The translations under genes and the position numbers were made by a program. A stretch of 64,000 bases of DNA from JAIBJN01 sp963811635. Lineage in GTDB: Bacteria > Actinomycetota > Thermoleophilia > Gaiellales > Gaiellaceae. Within the stretch, counting starts at the first letter, position 1. Each line of letters opens with the position of its first letter. The stretch spans positions 1 to 64,000 of the forward strand of contig CAWESB010000008.1 in NCBI GenBank assembly GCA_963811635.1. Direction: 5' to 3'. Below the pieces are notes generated by a model, which saw only the letters and a list, made by a program, of their open reading frames with translations, was not told the origin of the DNA and did no database searches. Of this stretch, positions 52,318 to 61,089 are shown in pieces.

Positions 52318-52908
52318 CTAGCTGACGACGAGCTCGACGATCGGCACTGCCCGCTCCTCCAGCTCCGCCTCGAACTCACCCACGAGGTCGGCGGTGAAGG
52401 TGATGCGGGCCGGCTGTCCGGGAGCGACGTCGGCAGAGAGGTCATAGCCGTGGAGATGCACCTCGTCCTCGACGTCGGCGTGGACGATCAGGACGACCTG
52501 CGTGCCCTCCTCGACCGGCACCTGCTTGACGCCGCCGACGGGCTGCGCGTTCTCGACGTTGACGACGATTCGCTGGGGCTGATCGGCCGGAGCGGTCGTG
52601 GTCACCTCCTCGGTCGTCGTCTCGACCGTGGTGGTGGCCTCCGTCGTCGCCTCGGTCGTCGTCTCGACGGTGGTGGTCGTCGCGACCGACGGCGTGAGGT
52701 CCGCCGCGTTCTCGCTGTCGTCGTCGGGCCGCAGGAGGAAGAAGAGGACGACGGCGAGGACGACGATCCCGGCACCGACGCCGGCGTAGATCCAGGGATT
52801 GCGTCCGCCTCCGGACGGGCCGTCGGTCGTCGTCGGGCCGTCGGGCGGCGGAGGGCCGTCCGGCGGCGGGGGCGGGGTGCTCGGGGGCTGTGTCGGCGCT
52901 TCGCTCAT
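52318..52908 (-). CDS. Anchored protein with Thr-rich linker and cupredoxin-like domain
   Basis: 196-residue protein in four parts: a Pro/Gly-rich cytoplasmic tail (1-35), one membrane helix (about 38-60), a Thr/Glu low-complexity linker of repeated TTTVETTTE-type units (about 72-108), and a C-terminal beta domain (about 110-196). The last contains VHLHGYDLSADVAPG and an EFEAELEE strand, as in small cupredoxin-like domains. The canonical copper Cys is absent, so metal binding would rely on the histidines. It is in the same unit as the polytopic membrane protein. Confidence 0.75.
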   Translation of the reverse strand: MSEAPTQPPSTPPPPPDGPPPPDGPTTTDGPSGGGRNPWIYAGVGAGIVVLAVVLFFLLRPDDDSENAADLTPSVATTTTVETTTEATTEATTTVETTTEEVTTTAPADQPQRIVVNVENAQPVGGVKQVPVEEGTQVVLIVHADVEDEVHLHGYDLSADVAPGQPARITFTADLVGEFEAELEERAVPIVELVVS

Positions 52909-53001
52909 AGTGCCTCCACGTTCAGGGATGGATGGGGTACCGCGCCTCGAGACGGGGGCCGGGCGAGAGCCCTCCGTGCCCGGGGATATTGCCAGCGGCC
53001 C

Positions 53002-53286
53002 CTACCGGACCGCGAGGCCACCGTTCTCGGCGGCGCCGGCGAGGAAGGCGAGCCAGTCGTGCCAGAGCTTCTCGTCCTCGAGGACCTCGGTCTCGGGCGA
53101 GGCCTGCGAGAGGGCGAAGTCGACCGCGCCGGCCGGGACGAGCGTCCCCGGCTCGAGCCGATCGAGCTGGATCCAGCCGGACATGCCCTGGGCGTTCATC
53201 TCCTCCAGCAGCCGCTCCAGGTCCTCGAGGCCCAGGAAGACATGGCCGCCAAGGCCGTCGTTTCGTGCCCAGTAGAGGCGGAGCAT
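53002..53286 (-). CDS. Hypothetical 94-residue protein
   Basis: Small soluble protein, MLRLYWARNDGLGGHVFLGL..., with an amphipathic helix (DLERLLEEMNAQ) and an acidic C-terminal half. I do not recognise the family. ATG 53286 lies 4 bases after the stop of the cysteine-desulfurase-like gene, so it is probably part of the same operon. The following 92 bases are non-coding with no clear signal. Confidence 0.7.
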   Translation of the reverse strand: MLRLYWARNDGLGGHVFLGLEDLERLLEEMNAQGMSGWIQLDRLEPGTLVPAGAVDFALSQASPETEVLEDEKLWHDWLAFLAGAAENGGLAVR

Positions 53287-53290
53287 CGAT

Positions 53291-54457
53291 CTAGACGAGG
53301 TCGTGCAGGCCGGCGAGCAGCCGGTCGACCTCGTCCGTGGTGTTGTAGTGGATGATCCCGAGCCTGACCGCGCCGTCGGGCAGGCCCAGGCGGTTCATGA
53401 CCTCGACCGCGTAGTAGTCGCCCCACCAGACGGCAAGATTGCGCTCGGCCAGCCGGGTCGCGGCCTGCTCCGTCGTCAGGCCGGGGAGCGTGACGGCGAA
53501 GGTGGGGACGCGTCCCTCCATGGTCGGGCGCCCGTAGAGGCGGATCTCCTCGGGCAGCCCGGCGAGCAGGCGCTCTCCCAGCTCGCGCTCGTGGGCCAGG
53601 ATCCCGTCCCAGCCGACGGACTCGATGTAGGCGACGGCCGCCTCGAAGCCCGCGAGCGCCTCGTGCGAGAGGGTCCCGGTCTCGAAGCGGGCCCCGATCG
53701 GCTCGTCGGGCGCGGGCCGCACCTTGTAGGGGCGCCAGCGCTCGAGCAGCTCGCGGCGCCCGTAGAAGAGGCCCAGGTGGGGCCCGAAGAACTTGTACGG
53801 CGAGCAGAGCAGGATGTCGGCGCCCACCTCCCTGACATCGATCGGGCCGTGCGGCGCGTAGTGGACGGCGTCCACCCAGGCGAGCGCCCCCGCCTCGTGG
53901 GCGAGCTCGACGATCCGGCGGACGTCGGTGACCGTGCCGACGGCGTTCGACGCCCAGGGGAACGCGACCACCTTCGTCCGCTCGCTGAGCTTCCGCTCGA
54001 GATCGTGCACGTCGAGCGTCGCGTCCTCCTCGTTCAGGTCGACGAAGCGGACGACGAGGTCGAGGTCGGCGGCGAGGTGGAGCCAGGGAGAGACGTTGCC
54101 GTCGTGGTCCAGGCGCGTGACCACGATCTCGTCGCCGGCCCGCAGCTCGCGGCCGACCGTCCGCGTCAGCGCGAAGTTCAGCGTCGTCATGTTCTGGCCG
54201 AAGCCGACCTCGTCTGCCTCGCAGCCCAGGAAGCGTGCGGCTGTGTGGTGCGAGGAGACGATCAACGCGTCGCTGCGTACGCTCGTCTCGAAAGCGCCGC
54301 CGAGGTTCGCGTTCGACTCGCGCAGGTAGCCGGCCATCGCCTCGATGACCGAGTCCGGTGCCTGCGTTCCGCCGGGCGCGTCGAAGAAGGCGGTCGGCCG
54401 GTCGAGCGCCGAGAACCGCGCGCGCACCGCGCCTACGTCGAAGGCGACTGCGCTCAC
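53291..54457 (-). CDS. Cysteine desulfurase-like class V aminotransferase
   Basis: 388-residue PLP enzyme of the class V/SufS-like fold. It has FFDAPGGTQAPDSVIEAM at the start, the PLP region WVDAVHYAPHGPIDV and the Schiff-base lysine in LCSPYKFFGPHLG. It belongs to the cysteine desulfurase-like subgroup, lacking the usual active-site cysteine loop before the C-terminal part, so it may act on another amino acid. GTG 54457 overlaps the epimerase stop (GTGA). Confidence 0.88.
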   Translation of the reverse strand: MSAVAFDVGAVRARFSALDRPTAFFDAPGGTQAPDSVIEAMAGYLRESNANLGGAFETSVRSDALIVSSHHTAARFLGCEADEVGFGQNMTTLNFALTRTVGRELRAGDEIVVTRLDHDGNVSPWLHLAADLDLVVRFVDLNEEDATLDVHDLERKLSERTKVVAFPWASNAVGTVTDVRRIVELAHEAGALAWVDAVHYAPHGPIDVREVGADILLCSPYKFFGPHLGLFYGRRELLERWRPYKVRPAPDEPIGARFETGTLSHEALAGFEAAVAYIESVGWDGILAHERELGERLLAGLPEEIRLYGRPTMEGRVPTFAVTLPGLTTEQAATRLAERNLAVWWGDYYAVEVMNRLGLPDGAVRLGIIHYNTTDEVDRLLAGLHDLV

Positions 54458-55431
54458 AGCGTCAGGAGCTCCCGCTCGCGCTCGGGGTCGAGGCCCGCCT
54501 CGAGCGACGGCTCGGCCTGCTCCAGCGTGTCGCGGACGGTTTCGGCGAGCGGCCGGAAGCGGAGCCCGGCGGCGACCGCCTTGCTCGCGTCCACGGCGAG
54601 GAAGTTGGCCGACTCCGGGTTGGTCCCGGGTGCAAGCCAGAGCGGCAGGTCGCTCCAGGCCTCGACGCCCTCGGCGAGGAGCGTGCGTTCGCCGACCCAC
54701 GTCAGGCTGGCATCGCTGCCGGTCGCGTCCCGGATCCCCATGAGCAGATCTTCCATGGTCAGAGGACGCTCCGGGCCGGTAGCGTTGAAGACGCCCGCCT
54801 CCCGCCGCTCCGCCAGCGCCAGCATCCAGTCGGCGAGGTCGCGGCCGTGGACGAGCTGCACCGGCTGGTCGCGCGGCTCCGGGACGAGCACCTCGCCGCC
54901 CCGCGCGATCCGATGCACCCAGTAGGTGAAGCGGCCTGTCGGGTCGTAGGGGCCGACGATCAACCCGGCGCGGACCGAGAGCGACCGTCCGGGCAGCGCC
55001 CGCTCGGCCGCCTGCTCGCAGAGCACCTTGAGGCCGCCGTAGACCTCGGGGCTCGTGATCTCCTCGACCGTCTCGTCTTCGAGCCCGTGCACCGGCGAGC
55101 GCTCGTCCGTCCCCGGCGAGCTCGTGTCGGCGTAGACCGAGCAGCTCGAGACGAAGGCGTAGTGCTCGACGCGATCGGCGAGCAGGCCGGCCGAGTCGCG
55201 CACCCACCGCGGCACGCGCGCCGACGTGTCGACTACCGCGTCCCAGCTGCGGTTGCGCAAGGCATCGAGGTCGCCCGCCTTGCGGTCACCGTGCAGGTGC
55301 TCGACCTCGGGGAAGAGCTCAGGGTTCGTGCGCCCGCGGTTGAAGAGCGTGACCTCGTCGCCGCGGTCGAGCGCCGCCTCGACCAGGTGCCGGCCGAGGA
55401 AGAGCGTCCCGCCGAGGACGAGCACCCTCAC
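54454..55431 (-). CDS. NAD-dependent epimerase/dehydratase-family SDR
   Basis: 325-residue atypical SDR. The N-terminal Rossmann motif is VLGGTLFLGRHL, a conserved SSCSVY precedes the catalytic YGGLK (Y-x3-K), and a variable substrate domain follows. It resembles isoflavone-reductase/epimerase-type proteins common in actinobacteria. GTG 55431 overlaps the OsmC stop. Substrate unknown. Confidence 0.88.
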   Translation of the reverse strand: MRVLVLGGTLFLGRHLVEAALDRGDEVTLFNRGRTNPELFPEVEHLHGDRKAGDLDALRNRSWDAVVDTSARVPRWVRDSAGLLADRVEHYAFVSSCSVYADTSSPGTDERSPVHGLEDETVEEITSPEVYGGLKVLCEQAAERALPGRSLSVRAGLIVGPYDPTGRFTYWVHRIARGGEVLVPEPRDQPVQLVHGRDLADWMLALAERREAGVFNATGPERPLTMEDLLMGIRDATGSDASLTWVGERTLLAEGVEAWSDLPLWLAPGTNPESANFLAVDASKAVAAGLRFRPLAETVRDTLEQAEPSLEAGLDPERERELLTL

Positions 55432-55829
55432 CGCGCCACCTCGCCGTTCACGCGCCACTCGTAGCGCGGCGCGGGCCTGAGCGAGGCGCCGACGAAGCAG
55501 TCGCGCTCGGCCAGGTCGAGAAGCTCGGCAAGTGCCGGGCCCTCCGGAAGTGGGTCGAGCTGCACGTCCAGCCCGCACTCGATCTCGACGAACGCGAAGC
55601 GCCCGTCCTGCTCGCGCTTGGTCACGACTCCCTCGGCCGCCGCGCTCCCGCGCACGGCGACCTGCGCCCGCTCGGCGTGGAAGCGGAGGCTCTTGAGCGT
55701 GCAGCGCATCAGGCCGGCGAGCACGAGGTGCTCGGGTGTCCAGGCCTCGCCCGGCTCGAGCGCGTCGCCGTCGGCCAGGAGCCTCCCCTCGACGTCGAGG
55801 CTCGCCGCGTACTCGAATGTCTTTGCCAA
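55428..55829 (-). CDS. OsmC-family protein (second copy in the window)
   Basis: 133-residue OsmC-like protein: WTPEHLVLAGLMRCTLKSLRFHAER with the first cysteine, and LLDLAERDCFVGASLRPAPRYEW with the second. The only reasonable start is a TTG at 55829 (LAKTFEYAAS), five bases after the aldehyde dehydrogenase stop, which suggests weak or coupled translation. The frame extends far upstream but is a shadow of the dehydrogenase gene. Likely a thiol-dependent peroxide reductase. Confidence 0.82.
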   Translation of the reverse strand: MAKTFEYAASLDVEGRLLADGDALEPGEAWTPEHLVLAGLMRCTLKSLRFHAERAQVAVRGSAAAEGVVTKREQDGRFAFVEIECGLDVQLDPLPEGPALAELLDLAERDCFVGASLRPAPRYEWRVNGEVAR

Positions 55830-55834
55830 GAGCG

Positions 55835-57310
55835 TCAGATCTTGGGCCAGCGCGTGATGACGACCTTCTTCTCGGTGTAGAAGTCGATCGCGTCGGAGCC
55901 GTTGGCGTGCAGGTCTCCGAAGAACGAGTCCTTCCAGCCGGTGAAGGGGAAGAACGCCATCGGCGCAGCGACGCCGATGTTCACCCCGAGCATCCCCGCC
56001 TGCGCGTCGTGGCGGAACCGGCGCATCGCACCGCCGCTCGTCGTGAAGATCGAGGCGGCGTTGCCCTTCGAGGAGGAGTTGAGGATCTCGAGCGCCTCGT
56101 CCATGTCCGCCGCCCGGAGCAGCGTCAGGACGGGGCCGAAGATCTCCTCGCGGGCGATCTCGTCGCCGGGCTCGCACTCGATGATCGTCGGGCCGATGAA
56201 GTTGCCTTCCTCGAGCCCGCGGCCGCGTCCGTCCAGGAGGAGCGAGCCGCCGTCCTCGACACCCTTTTCGATCCACCCATGGATGCGCTCCTGCGAGGCG
56301 CTGGAGATGACAGGCCCGACCTCGGCCTCGGGATTCGAGCCGACGTCGACGACCATGGCCGCGCCCTTGTCCGCGAGCCCCGCGCGCAGCGGCTCGTAGA
56401 TCTCGCCGACCGCGATGCAGACCGAGTTGGCGAGGCAGCGCTGGCCGGCGGCGTGGAACGCAGAGGAGAGGACGCCGTCGACGGCCGTGTCGAGATCGGC
56501 GTCGGGCATGACGATGACGTGGTTCTTCGCCCCGCCGAGCGCCTGCACGCGCTTCCCGTTCTTCGCGCCGACCTCGTAGATGTAGTGGGCGACCGGCGTC
56601 GAGCCGACGAAGGAGACGCCGTCGACCTCGGGGTGCGTCAGGATCGCGTCGACGGACTCCTTGCCGCCGTGCACGAGGTTGACGACCCCGGGCGGCAGGC
56701 CGACCTGGTCGAGCAGCTCGAATGTGCGCTCGACGGCGAGCGGATCCTGCTCGGAGGGCTTGCAGATGAACGTGTTCCCGCACGCGATCGCGTAGGGCAG
56801 GAACCACATCGGGACCATGAAGGGGAAGTTGAACGGCGTGATCGCCGCGAAGACCCCGATCGGCTGGCGGATCATGTCCGAGTCGATCCCGCGCGAGACG
56901 TCCTCGAGGTTGGAGCCCTGCATGAGCGACGGGATGCCGGTGGCGACCTCGACGCACTCGATCCCGCGGCCGACCTCGCCGGTCGCGTCTCTGATCGTCT
57001 TGCCGTTGTCGGTGGTGACGAGGAGGGCCAGCTCGTCCTTCGCCTCGTCCAGGAGGTACTTGAGCCGGAAGCATGCCCGCGCCCGCTCGAGGGGCGGCGT
57101 CGCGCGCCACTCGGGGAAGGCCGCGCGAGCGGCCTGCACGGCCGCGTCGACCTGATCCGGCGTGGAGAGCGGGACCTGGCCGAGAACCTCGCCGGTGGCG
57201 GGATTCGTGACGTCGATCGTCTCGGCTCCCTCGGCGTCGACCCAGCGTCCTCCGATGTAGTTCTTCAGGGTCCTCGTCGCGACCCCGGGCTTGTCCTCGA
57301 CCTGCGCCAT
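55835..57310 (-). CDS. mmsA: CoA-acylating methylmalonate-semialdehyde dehydrogenase family ALDH
   Basis: 491-residue aldehyde dehydrogenase of the MmsA/IolA branch. It has the NAD motif TPFNFPFMVP, FVGSTPVAHYIYEVG, GGAKNHVIVMPDA and the catalytic cysteine in AGQRCLANS. These enzymes convert methylmalonate or malonate semialdehyde to propionyl- or acetyl-CoA in valine, thymine, beta-alanine or inositol breakdown. I used ATG 57310 (MAQVEDKPG), with AGGAGG six bases upstream. It leads a run of OsmC, epimerase and desulfurase-like genes. Confidence 0.92.
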   Translation of the reverse strand: MAQVEDKPGVATRTLKNYIGGRWVDAEGAETIDVTNPATGEVLGQVPLSTPDQVDAAVQAARAAFPEWRATPPLERARACFRLKYLLDEAKDELALLVTTDNGKTIRDATGEVGRGIECVEVATGIPSLMQGSNLEDVSRGIDSDMIRQPIGVFAAITPFNFPFMVPMWFLPYAIACGNTFICKPSEQDPLAVERTFELLDQVGLPPGVVNLVHGGKESVDAILTHPEVDGVSFVGSTPVAHYIYEVGAKNGKRVQALGGAKNHVIVMPDADLDTAVDGVLSSAFHAAGQRCLANSVCIAVGEIYEPLRAGLADKGAAMVVDVGSNPEAEVGPVISSASQERIHGWIEKGVEDGGSLLLDGRGRGLEEGNFIGPTIIECEPGDEIAREEIFGPVLTLLRAADMDEALEILNSSSKGNAASIFTTSGGAMRRFRHDAQAGMLGVNIGVAAPMAFFPFTGWKDSFFGDLHANGSDAIDFYTEKKVVITRWPKI

Positions 57311-57346
57311 CTCGTCCTCCTGTTCGCTCCGGCGTAGAGTATCGCC

Positions 57347-57865
57347 GTGGCAGCGCCGTCGGTTTCCGCGGTGCCCGACATCCTCGCACCCGGCCTCCGC
57401 TGCGTCTTCTGCGGCATCAACCCGGGTCGGCGCTCGTCCGCCGCCGGGCACCACTTCGCCAACCCCCGCAACGACTTCTGGCGGCTGCTCGCCGACGCCG
57501 GGCTGACGCCGAGCCGGCTCGATCCGAGCGAACAGTGGAGCCTGCTCGAGCTCGGGCTCGGCTTGACCAATGCCGCCTACCGGACGACGAAGGGAAGCGG
57601 CGACCTGCGGCGCGGCGACTTCGAGGGCTCGCGCGAGCGGCTGGAGGCCCTCGCCGAGGAGCTGCGGCCCGGAATGATCGCCTTCGTCGGCAAGTCCGCC
57701 TTCCAGGGCGGCCTGGGCGTGCCCCGCTGCGAGCTCGGGCTCCAGGAGCTCGCCCTCGGCGCGACGCGCCTCTTCGTGCTGCCGTCCACGTCTCCGGCCA
57801 ACGCGGCTGTTCCCTACGAGGAGCGCCTGCGCTGGTTCCGCGAGCTCGCGGGGTCCCTCGTCTAG
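57347..57865 (+). CDS. mug: Mug-type G/U mismatch-specific DNA glycosylase
   Basis: 172-residue uracil-DNA-glycosylase-superfamily protein of the Mug/TDG family: CVFCGINPGRRSS with the GINPG motif, HFANPRNDFWRLL, and the DNA-insertion motif LPSTSPANA. It removes uracil or ethenocytosine from mismatches. GTG 57347 is divergent from the aldehyde dehydrogenase. Its stop overlaps the convergent nadE stop by four bases. Confidence 0.92.
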   Translation: MAAPSVSAVPDILAPGLRCVFCGINPGRRSSAAGHHFANPRNDFWRLLADAGLTPSRLDPSEQWSLLELGLGLTNAAYRTTKGSGDLRRGDFEGSRERLEALAEELRPGMIAFVGKSAFQGGLGVPRCELGLQELALGATRLFVLPSTSPANAAVPYEERLRWFRELAGSLV

Positions 57866-59580
57866 CCGCGCCAGCGGTTGGTGATCGGGATGCGGCGGTC
57901 GCGGCCGAAGGCCTTGGGCCGCAGCTTCACGCCCGGCGGGGCCTGTCGGCGCTTGTACTCGGCCCGGTCGATCATGCCGAGGGCGCGCTCGACCACATCC
58001 GGGTCGAAGCCGTCGGTCGTCAGCTCCTCCCGCGAGCTGTCCAGCTCGACGTACGCCTCGAGGACCTCGTCGAGCTTCTCGTAGGGCGGCAGCGAGTCCT
58101 CGTCGCGCTGGTCCGGGCGCAGCTCCGCGCTCGGCGCCCGCGCGATGATCGACTCGAGGATCAGCTCGCGGCCGGCGCGGTCGTTCAGATGCCGCGCGAG
58201 CCGGAAGACGTCCGTCTTGTACACGTCCTTGAGGAGCGCGAACCCTCCGGCCATGTCGCCGTAGAGGGTCGCGTAGCCCACCGACAGCTCGCTCTTGTTC
58301 CCGGTGGCCAGCGCGAGCCAGCCGAACTTGTTGGAGAGGGCCATGACGATGAGGCCGCGCGCCCGCGCCTGGACGTTCTCCTCGGCGAGTCCCGGCACCG
58401 TTCCCTCGAAGGCTCCGGCCAGCGCTGCACCGACCGAGTCAACGACGGTGCCGATCGGGATCTCCAGGTAGCGCGTGCCGATCGACTCCGCCACGGCCCG
58501 GGCGTCGTGGCGCGTCTCCGGAGAGGAGTAGCGCGACGGCATCGACACGCAGACGACGTGCTCCGGCCCCAGCGCCTCGGCGGCGAGCGCCGCGGTCAGC
58601 GCCGAGTCGATCCCGCCCGAGATGCCGAGGACGACGTCCGTGAAACCGTTCTTCGCCGCGTAGTCGCGCAGGCCGAGCTCGATGGCGAGGCGCATTTCCT
58701 CGAGCTCGCCCACCGGCTCGGCCACGACCGTGCGAAGCCGGCCCTTGGCGGCTGGGTCGCCGAGGGGCACATCGACGATCGTGGCCTCAGGCAGGTCTCG
58801 GCGCGCCCGCGCGAGCGAGCGGCGCCGCGCGTCGCGGAGGCGGCGGGCCACCGCGGTGGTCGCGTCGACGTCGACCAGCAGCAGCGCCTCCTCGAAGGCA
58901 GGCCCGCGCACGACGACCTCGCCGTTCTCGTCGAGGACGAGGCTCTGGCCGTCGAAGATCAGCTCGTCCTGGGCGCCCACGGCGTTCACGAGCACGATCC
59001 AGCACGAGTTGTCGCGGGCCCGCGTCGCCAGCATCTCCTCGCGCTCGGCGCCCTTGCCGACGTGGAAGGGCGAGGCCGAGATGTTCGCGACGACGTGCGC
59101 GCCCGCGAGCGCGAGATCGGTCGCCGGCGGCCCTGGCTGCCAGATGTCCTCGCAGACGGTCGGCCCGACGAGCGTGTCCCCGCAGCGGAGCAACACGAGA
59201 CCACGCCCGGGCTGGAAGTAGCGGTCCTCGTCGAAGACGCCGTAGTTGGGCAGGAACTGCTTGCGGTAGATCGCCTTCACCTCGCCGTCGACGCAGACGG
59301 CGCAGGCGTTGAAGAGGTCGCGGTCGAGATGCGGCGTGCCGACGAGCGCTGCAATGCCCGTCGTGGCCGACGCGATCTCGTCGAGCGTCCCCGCGGCGGC
59401 CTTGAGGAACCCCGGTCGAAGGAGCAGGTCCTCGGGCGGGTAGCCGGTGACGGCCAGCTCGGGGAAGAGGACGAGGTCGGCGCCACCCGCCCGGGCCTCC
59501 TCGAGCCGGCTGAGGATGCGGTCGCGGTTGCCGTCGAGGTCGCCGACAACGGTGTCGATCTGGGCGAGGGCAAGGCGCAC
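57862..59580 (-). CDS. nadE: Glutamine-dependent NAD synthetase
   Basis: 572-residue two-domain enzyme that makes NAD from deamido-NAD. The N-terminal nitrilase-fold glutaminase has the Glu-Lys-Cys triad in LFPELAVTGYPPEDLL (E41), YRKQFLPNYGVFDE and GPTVCEDIW. The C-terminal synthetase has the ATP-pyrophosphatase loop SGGIDSALTAALA. Length matches glutamine-using NadE of actinobacteria. Start is ATG 59580, just after the holin-like gene. Confidence 0.96.
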   Translation of the reverse strand: MRLALAQIDTVVGDLDGNRDRILSRLEEARAGGADLVLFPELAVTGYPPEDLLLRPGFLKAAAGTLDEIASATTGIAALVGTPHLDRDLFNACAVCVDGEVKAIYRKQFLPNYGVFDEDRYFQPGRGLVLLRCGDTLVGPTVCEDIWQPGPPATDLALAGAHVVANISASPFHVGKGAEREEMLATRARDNSCWIVLVNAVGAQDELIFDGQSLVLDENGEVVVRGPAFEEALLLVDVDATTAVARRLRDARRRSLARARRDLPEATIVDVPLGDPAAKGRLRTVVAEPVGELEEMRLAIELGLRDYAAKNGFTDVVLGISGGIDSALTAALAAEALGPEHVVCVSMPSRYSSPETRHDARAVAESIGTRYLEIPIGTVVDSVGAALAGAFEGTVPGLAEENVQARARGLIVMALSNKFGWLALATGNKSELSVGYATLYGDMAGGFALLKDVYKTDVFRLARHLNDRAGRELILESIIARAPSAELRPDQRDEDSLPPYEKLDEVLEAYVELDSSREELTTDGFDPDVVERALGMIDRAEYKRRQAPPGVKLRPKAFGRDRRIPITNRWRG

Positions 59581-59617
59581 GCCCTCATTCTAGCCGTTTA
59601 CGCCTAGAAGGCGAAAA

Positions 59618-60004
59618 CTAGTCTCGCCGTTCCTCCATGTACTTCCGGAGGCCGAGGAACGGGAGGATGAACGCCGCCAGGACGGCCGCGAGCCAGACGA
59701 TCACGGTGGCAGCGATCCAGGTACCGACGCCGTTGATGTTGAGGCCGTCGGAGAGGAGGTCGGTGACGATCAGCGAGATGAGCGTCGCCAGCAGCGCCGC
59801 GGCGACGAACGCGGCCGCTCGGAGCCGGCGAAACTGCTTGAGGAAGAACGGCTGCAGCAGCGCGAACGCGACCGTGAAGATGACGACCGCAACCAGGAAG
59901 GCAACGCCGTCCAGGTGCACGCCGTCCAGGACGGCCGCCGCGACGAGCAGTCCGACGGCGTTCGCGGCGACCGCCACCGCGGTGCGGACGAGCAGGCGGA
60001 TCAC
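59618..60004 (-). CDS. Phage-holin-family 4 (mycobacterial 4-TMS holin) membrane protein
   Basis: 128-residue protein with four hydrophobic helices and short loops, including NAVGLLVAAAVLDGVHL, LVAVVIFTVAFALLQPFF, AAALLATLISLIVTDLLSDGL and WIAATVIVWLAAVLAAFILPFLG. It matches PF04020-type proteins found in many bacterial chromosomes without prophages, so the name does not imply a phage here. Start is GTG 60004. Confidence 0.85.
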   Translation of the reverse strand: MIRLLVRTAVAVAANAVGLLVAAAVLDGVHLDGVAFLVAVVIFTVAFALLQPFFLKQFRRLRAAAFVAAALLATLISLIVTDLLSDGLNINGVGTWIAATVIVWLAAVLAAFILPFLGLRKYMEERRD

Positions 60005-60030
60005 GCGCGGGAGCCTACAGCAGCCGCCGG

Positions 60031-61089
60031 TTAGGTCGCGAGCGCCGCGACGGCGAGGTCGACGTCCTGCTCGTCGTTGTAGAGGTGGAACGAGAGCCGG
60101 ACCGACCCGGCGCGCACGGCGCAGGCGATACCGGCTTCGACGAGGTTCCGGGCCGCCTCGTCGGCGTTCGCGACCTGGAAGCGCACGATCGGCGATTCCG
60201 GTTCCGGCAACCCGAGCTTCGAGGTCAGCGAGCGGGCGAGGCCGAGGTTGTGCTCGGCGATGCGGTCGTTCCCGAGCGAGACGAGCAGCTCGAGGCTCTT
60301 CCGCGCCCCGGCCGCCGAGAGCCACGGCACCGAGACGTCGAGGCGCCGCGCCACGTCCGCTATGTCGGGCATCCCGTAGTAGTCCTCGTAGGGGTCGACG
60401 CGCGCCTTCCAGCCCGCCGTCCAGAGCCCGAGCTCGTCCCGGCGTTCGGGGCTGACGTAGAGGAACCCGAGCCCGCGCGGGCAGAGCATCCACTTGTACC
60501 CGTGCGCGACGAGGTAGTCGACCCCGGTGAGGTCGATTGGAAAGGCGGCGACGGCCTGCGTCGCGTCCAGGCAGATGCGGGCGCCAGTGGCCCGCAGGGC
60601 GTCCAGGTCGACGACGCGCCCCTCGGCCGACTGCACGAGGCTGACGCAGACGACGGCGGTGCGCTCGTCCACCGCGTCGGCGAGCCCCTCCAGCGGGACG
60701 AGCCGCAGCTCCACCCCCCGGGGCTCGAGCGCCTGCCAGGGGAGCATGGCCGAGGTGAAGTCGCGCTCGTAGAGGACGACGTTCGAGCCGGCATCGACCG
60801 GGAGGCTGGCAGCGACCAGCCCGACCCCGACGGAGACCGCCGGCATCAGCGCGACGTCGTCGGCGCGGGCGCCGACGAGCTGCGCGAAGAGCGCACGGCA
60901 GGCCTCCCCGTCCTCCTCCCAGTCGCGCCAGCGCCTGCGGGTGCGCCAGCCCTCGCCCGCCTCGGAGAGCGCCTCGAGCGTCGAGTGCGGCGGCAGGCCG
61001 TACGTGGCGCTGTCGAGATAGCCGCGGGTCGGCGTTCCCTGGTACTCAGACGGCGCGAGCAATGTCCTCCAGCACCTCGGGATTCTCAA
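60031..61089 (-). CDS. Class V PLP aminotransferase/cysteine-desulfurase-like enzyme
   Basis: 352-residue class V PLP enzyme: GYLDSATYGLPP at the start, ICLDATQAVAAFPIDL for PLP binding, and the lysine in VAHGYKWMLCPRGLGFLY. It is a paralogue of the desulfurase-like protein upstream in the window. ATG 61089 overlaps the acyl-CoA synthetase gene by 44 bases; a TTG at 61062 (LLAPSEYQG) would reduce the overlap to 17 and is also credible. Substrate unknown. Confidence 0.82.
   Translation of the reverse strand: MRIPRCWRTLLAPSEYQGTPTRGYLDSATYGLPPHSTLEALSEAGEGWRTRRRWRDWEEDGEACRALFAQLVGARADDVALMPAVSVGVGLVAASLPVDAGSNVVLYERDFTSAMLPWQALEPRGVELRLVPLEGLADAVDERTAVVCVSLVQSAEGRVVDLDALRATGARICLDATQAVAAFPIDLTGVDYLVAHGYKWMLCPRGLGFLYVSPERRDELGLWTAGWKARVDPYEDYYGMPDIADVARRLDVSVPWLSAAGARKSLELLVSLGNDRIAEHNLGLARSLTSKLGLPEPESPIVRFQVANADEAARNLVEAGIACAVRAGSVRLSFHLYNDEQDVDLAVAALAT

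Noticed and set aside
52610..52700. Repetitive GTCGTC/GGTGGT stretch as a possible CRISPR or tandem repeat
   Set aside because: It is the coding sequence of the Thr/Glu-rich linker, without regular repeat-spacer spacing.
59588..59616. CGCCT-AGA-AGGCG hairpin between nadE and the holin-like gene
   Set aside because: Only a 5-base stem, and on the minus strand it is not followed by a T tract, so a terminator call is not supported.
59618..60004. Holin-like gene as evidence of a prophage
   Set aside because: This holin-named family is widespread on chromosomes, and no other phage gene is present.
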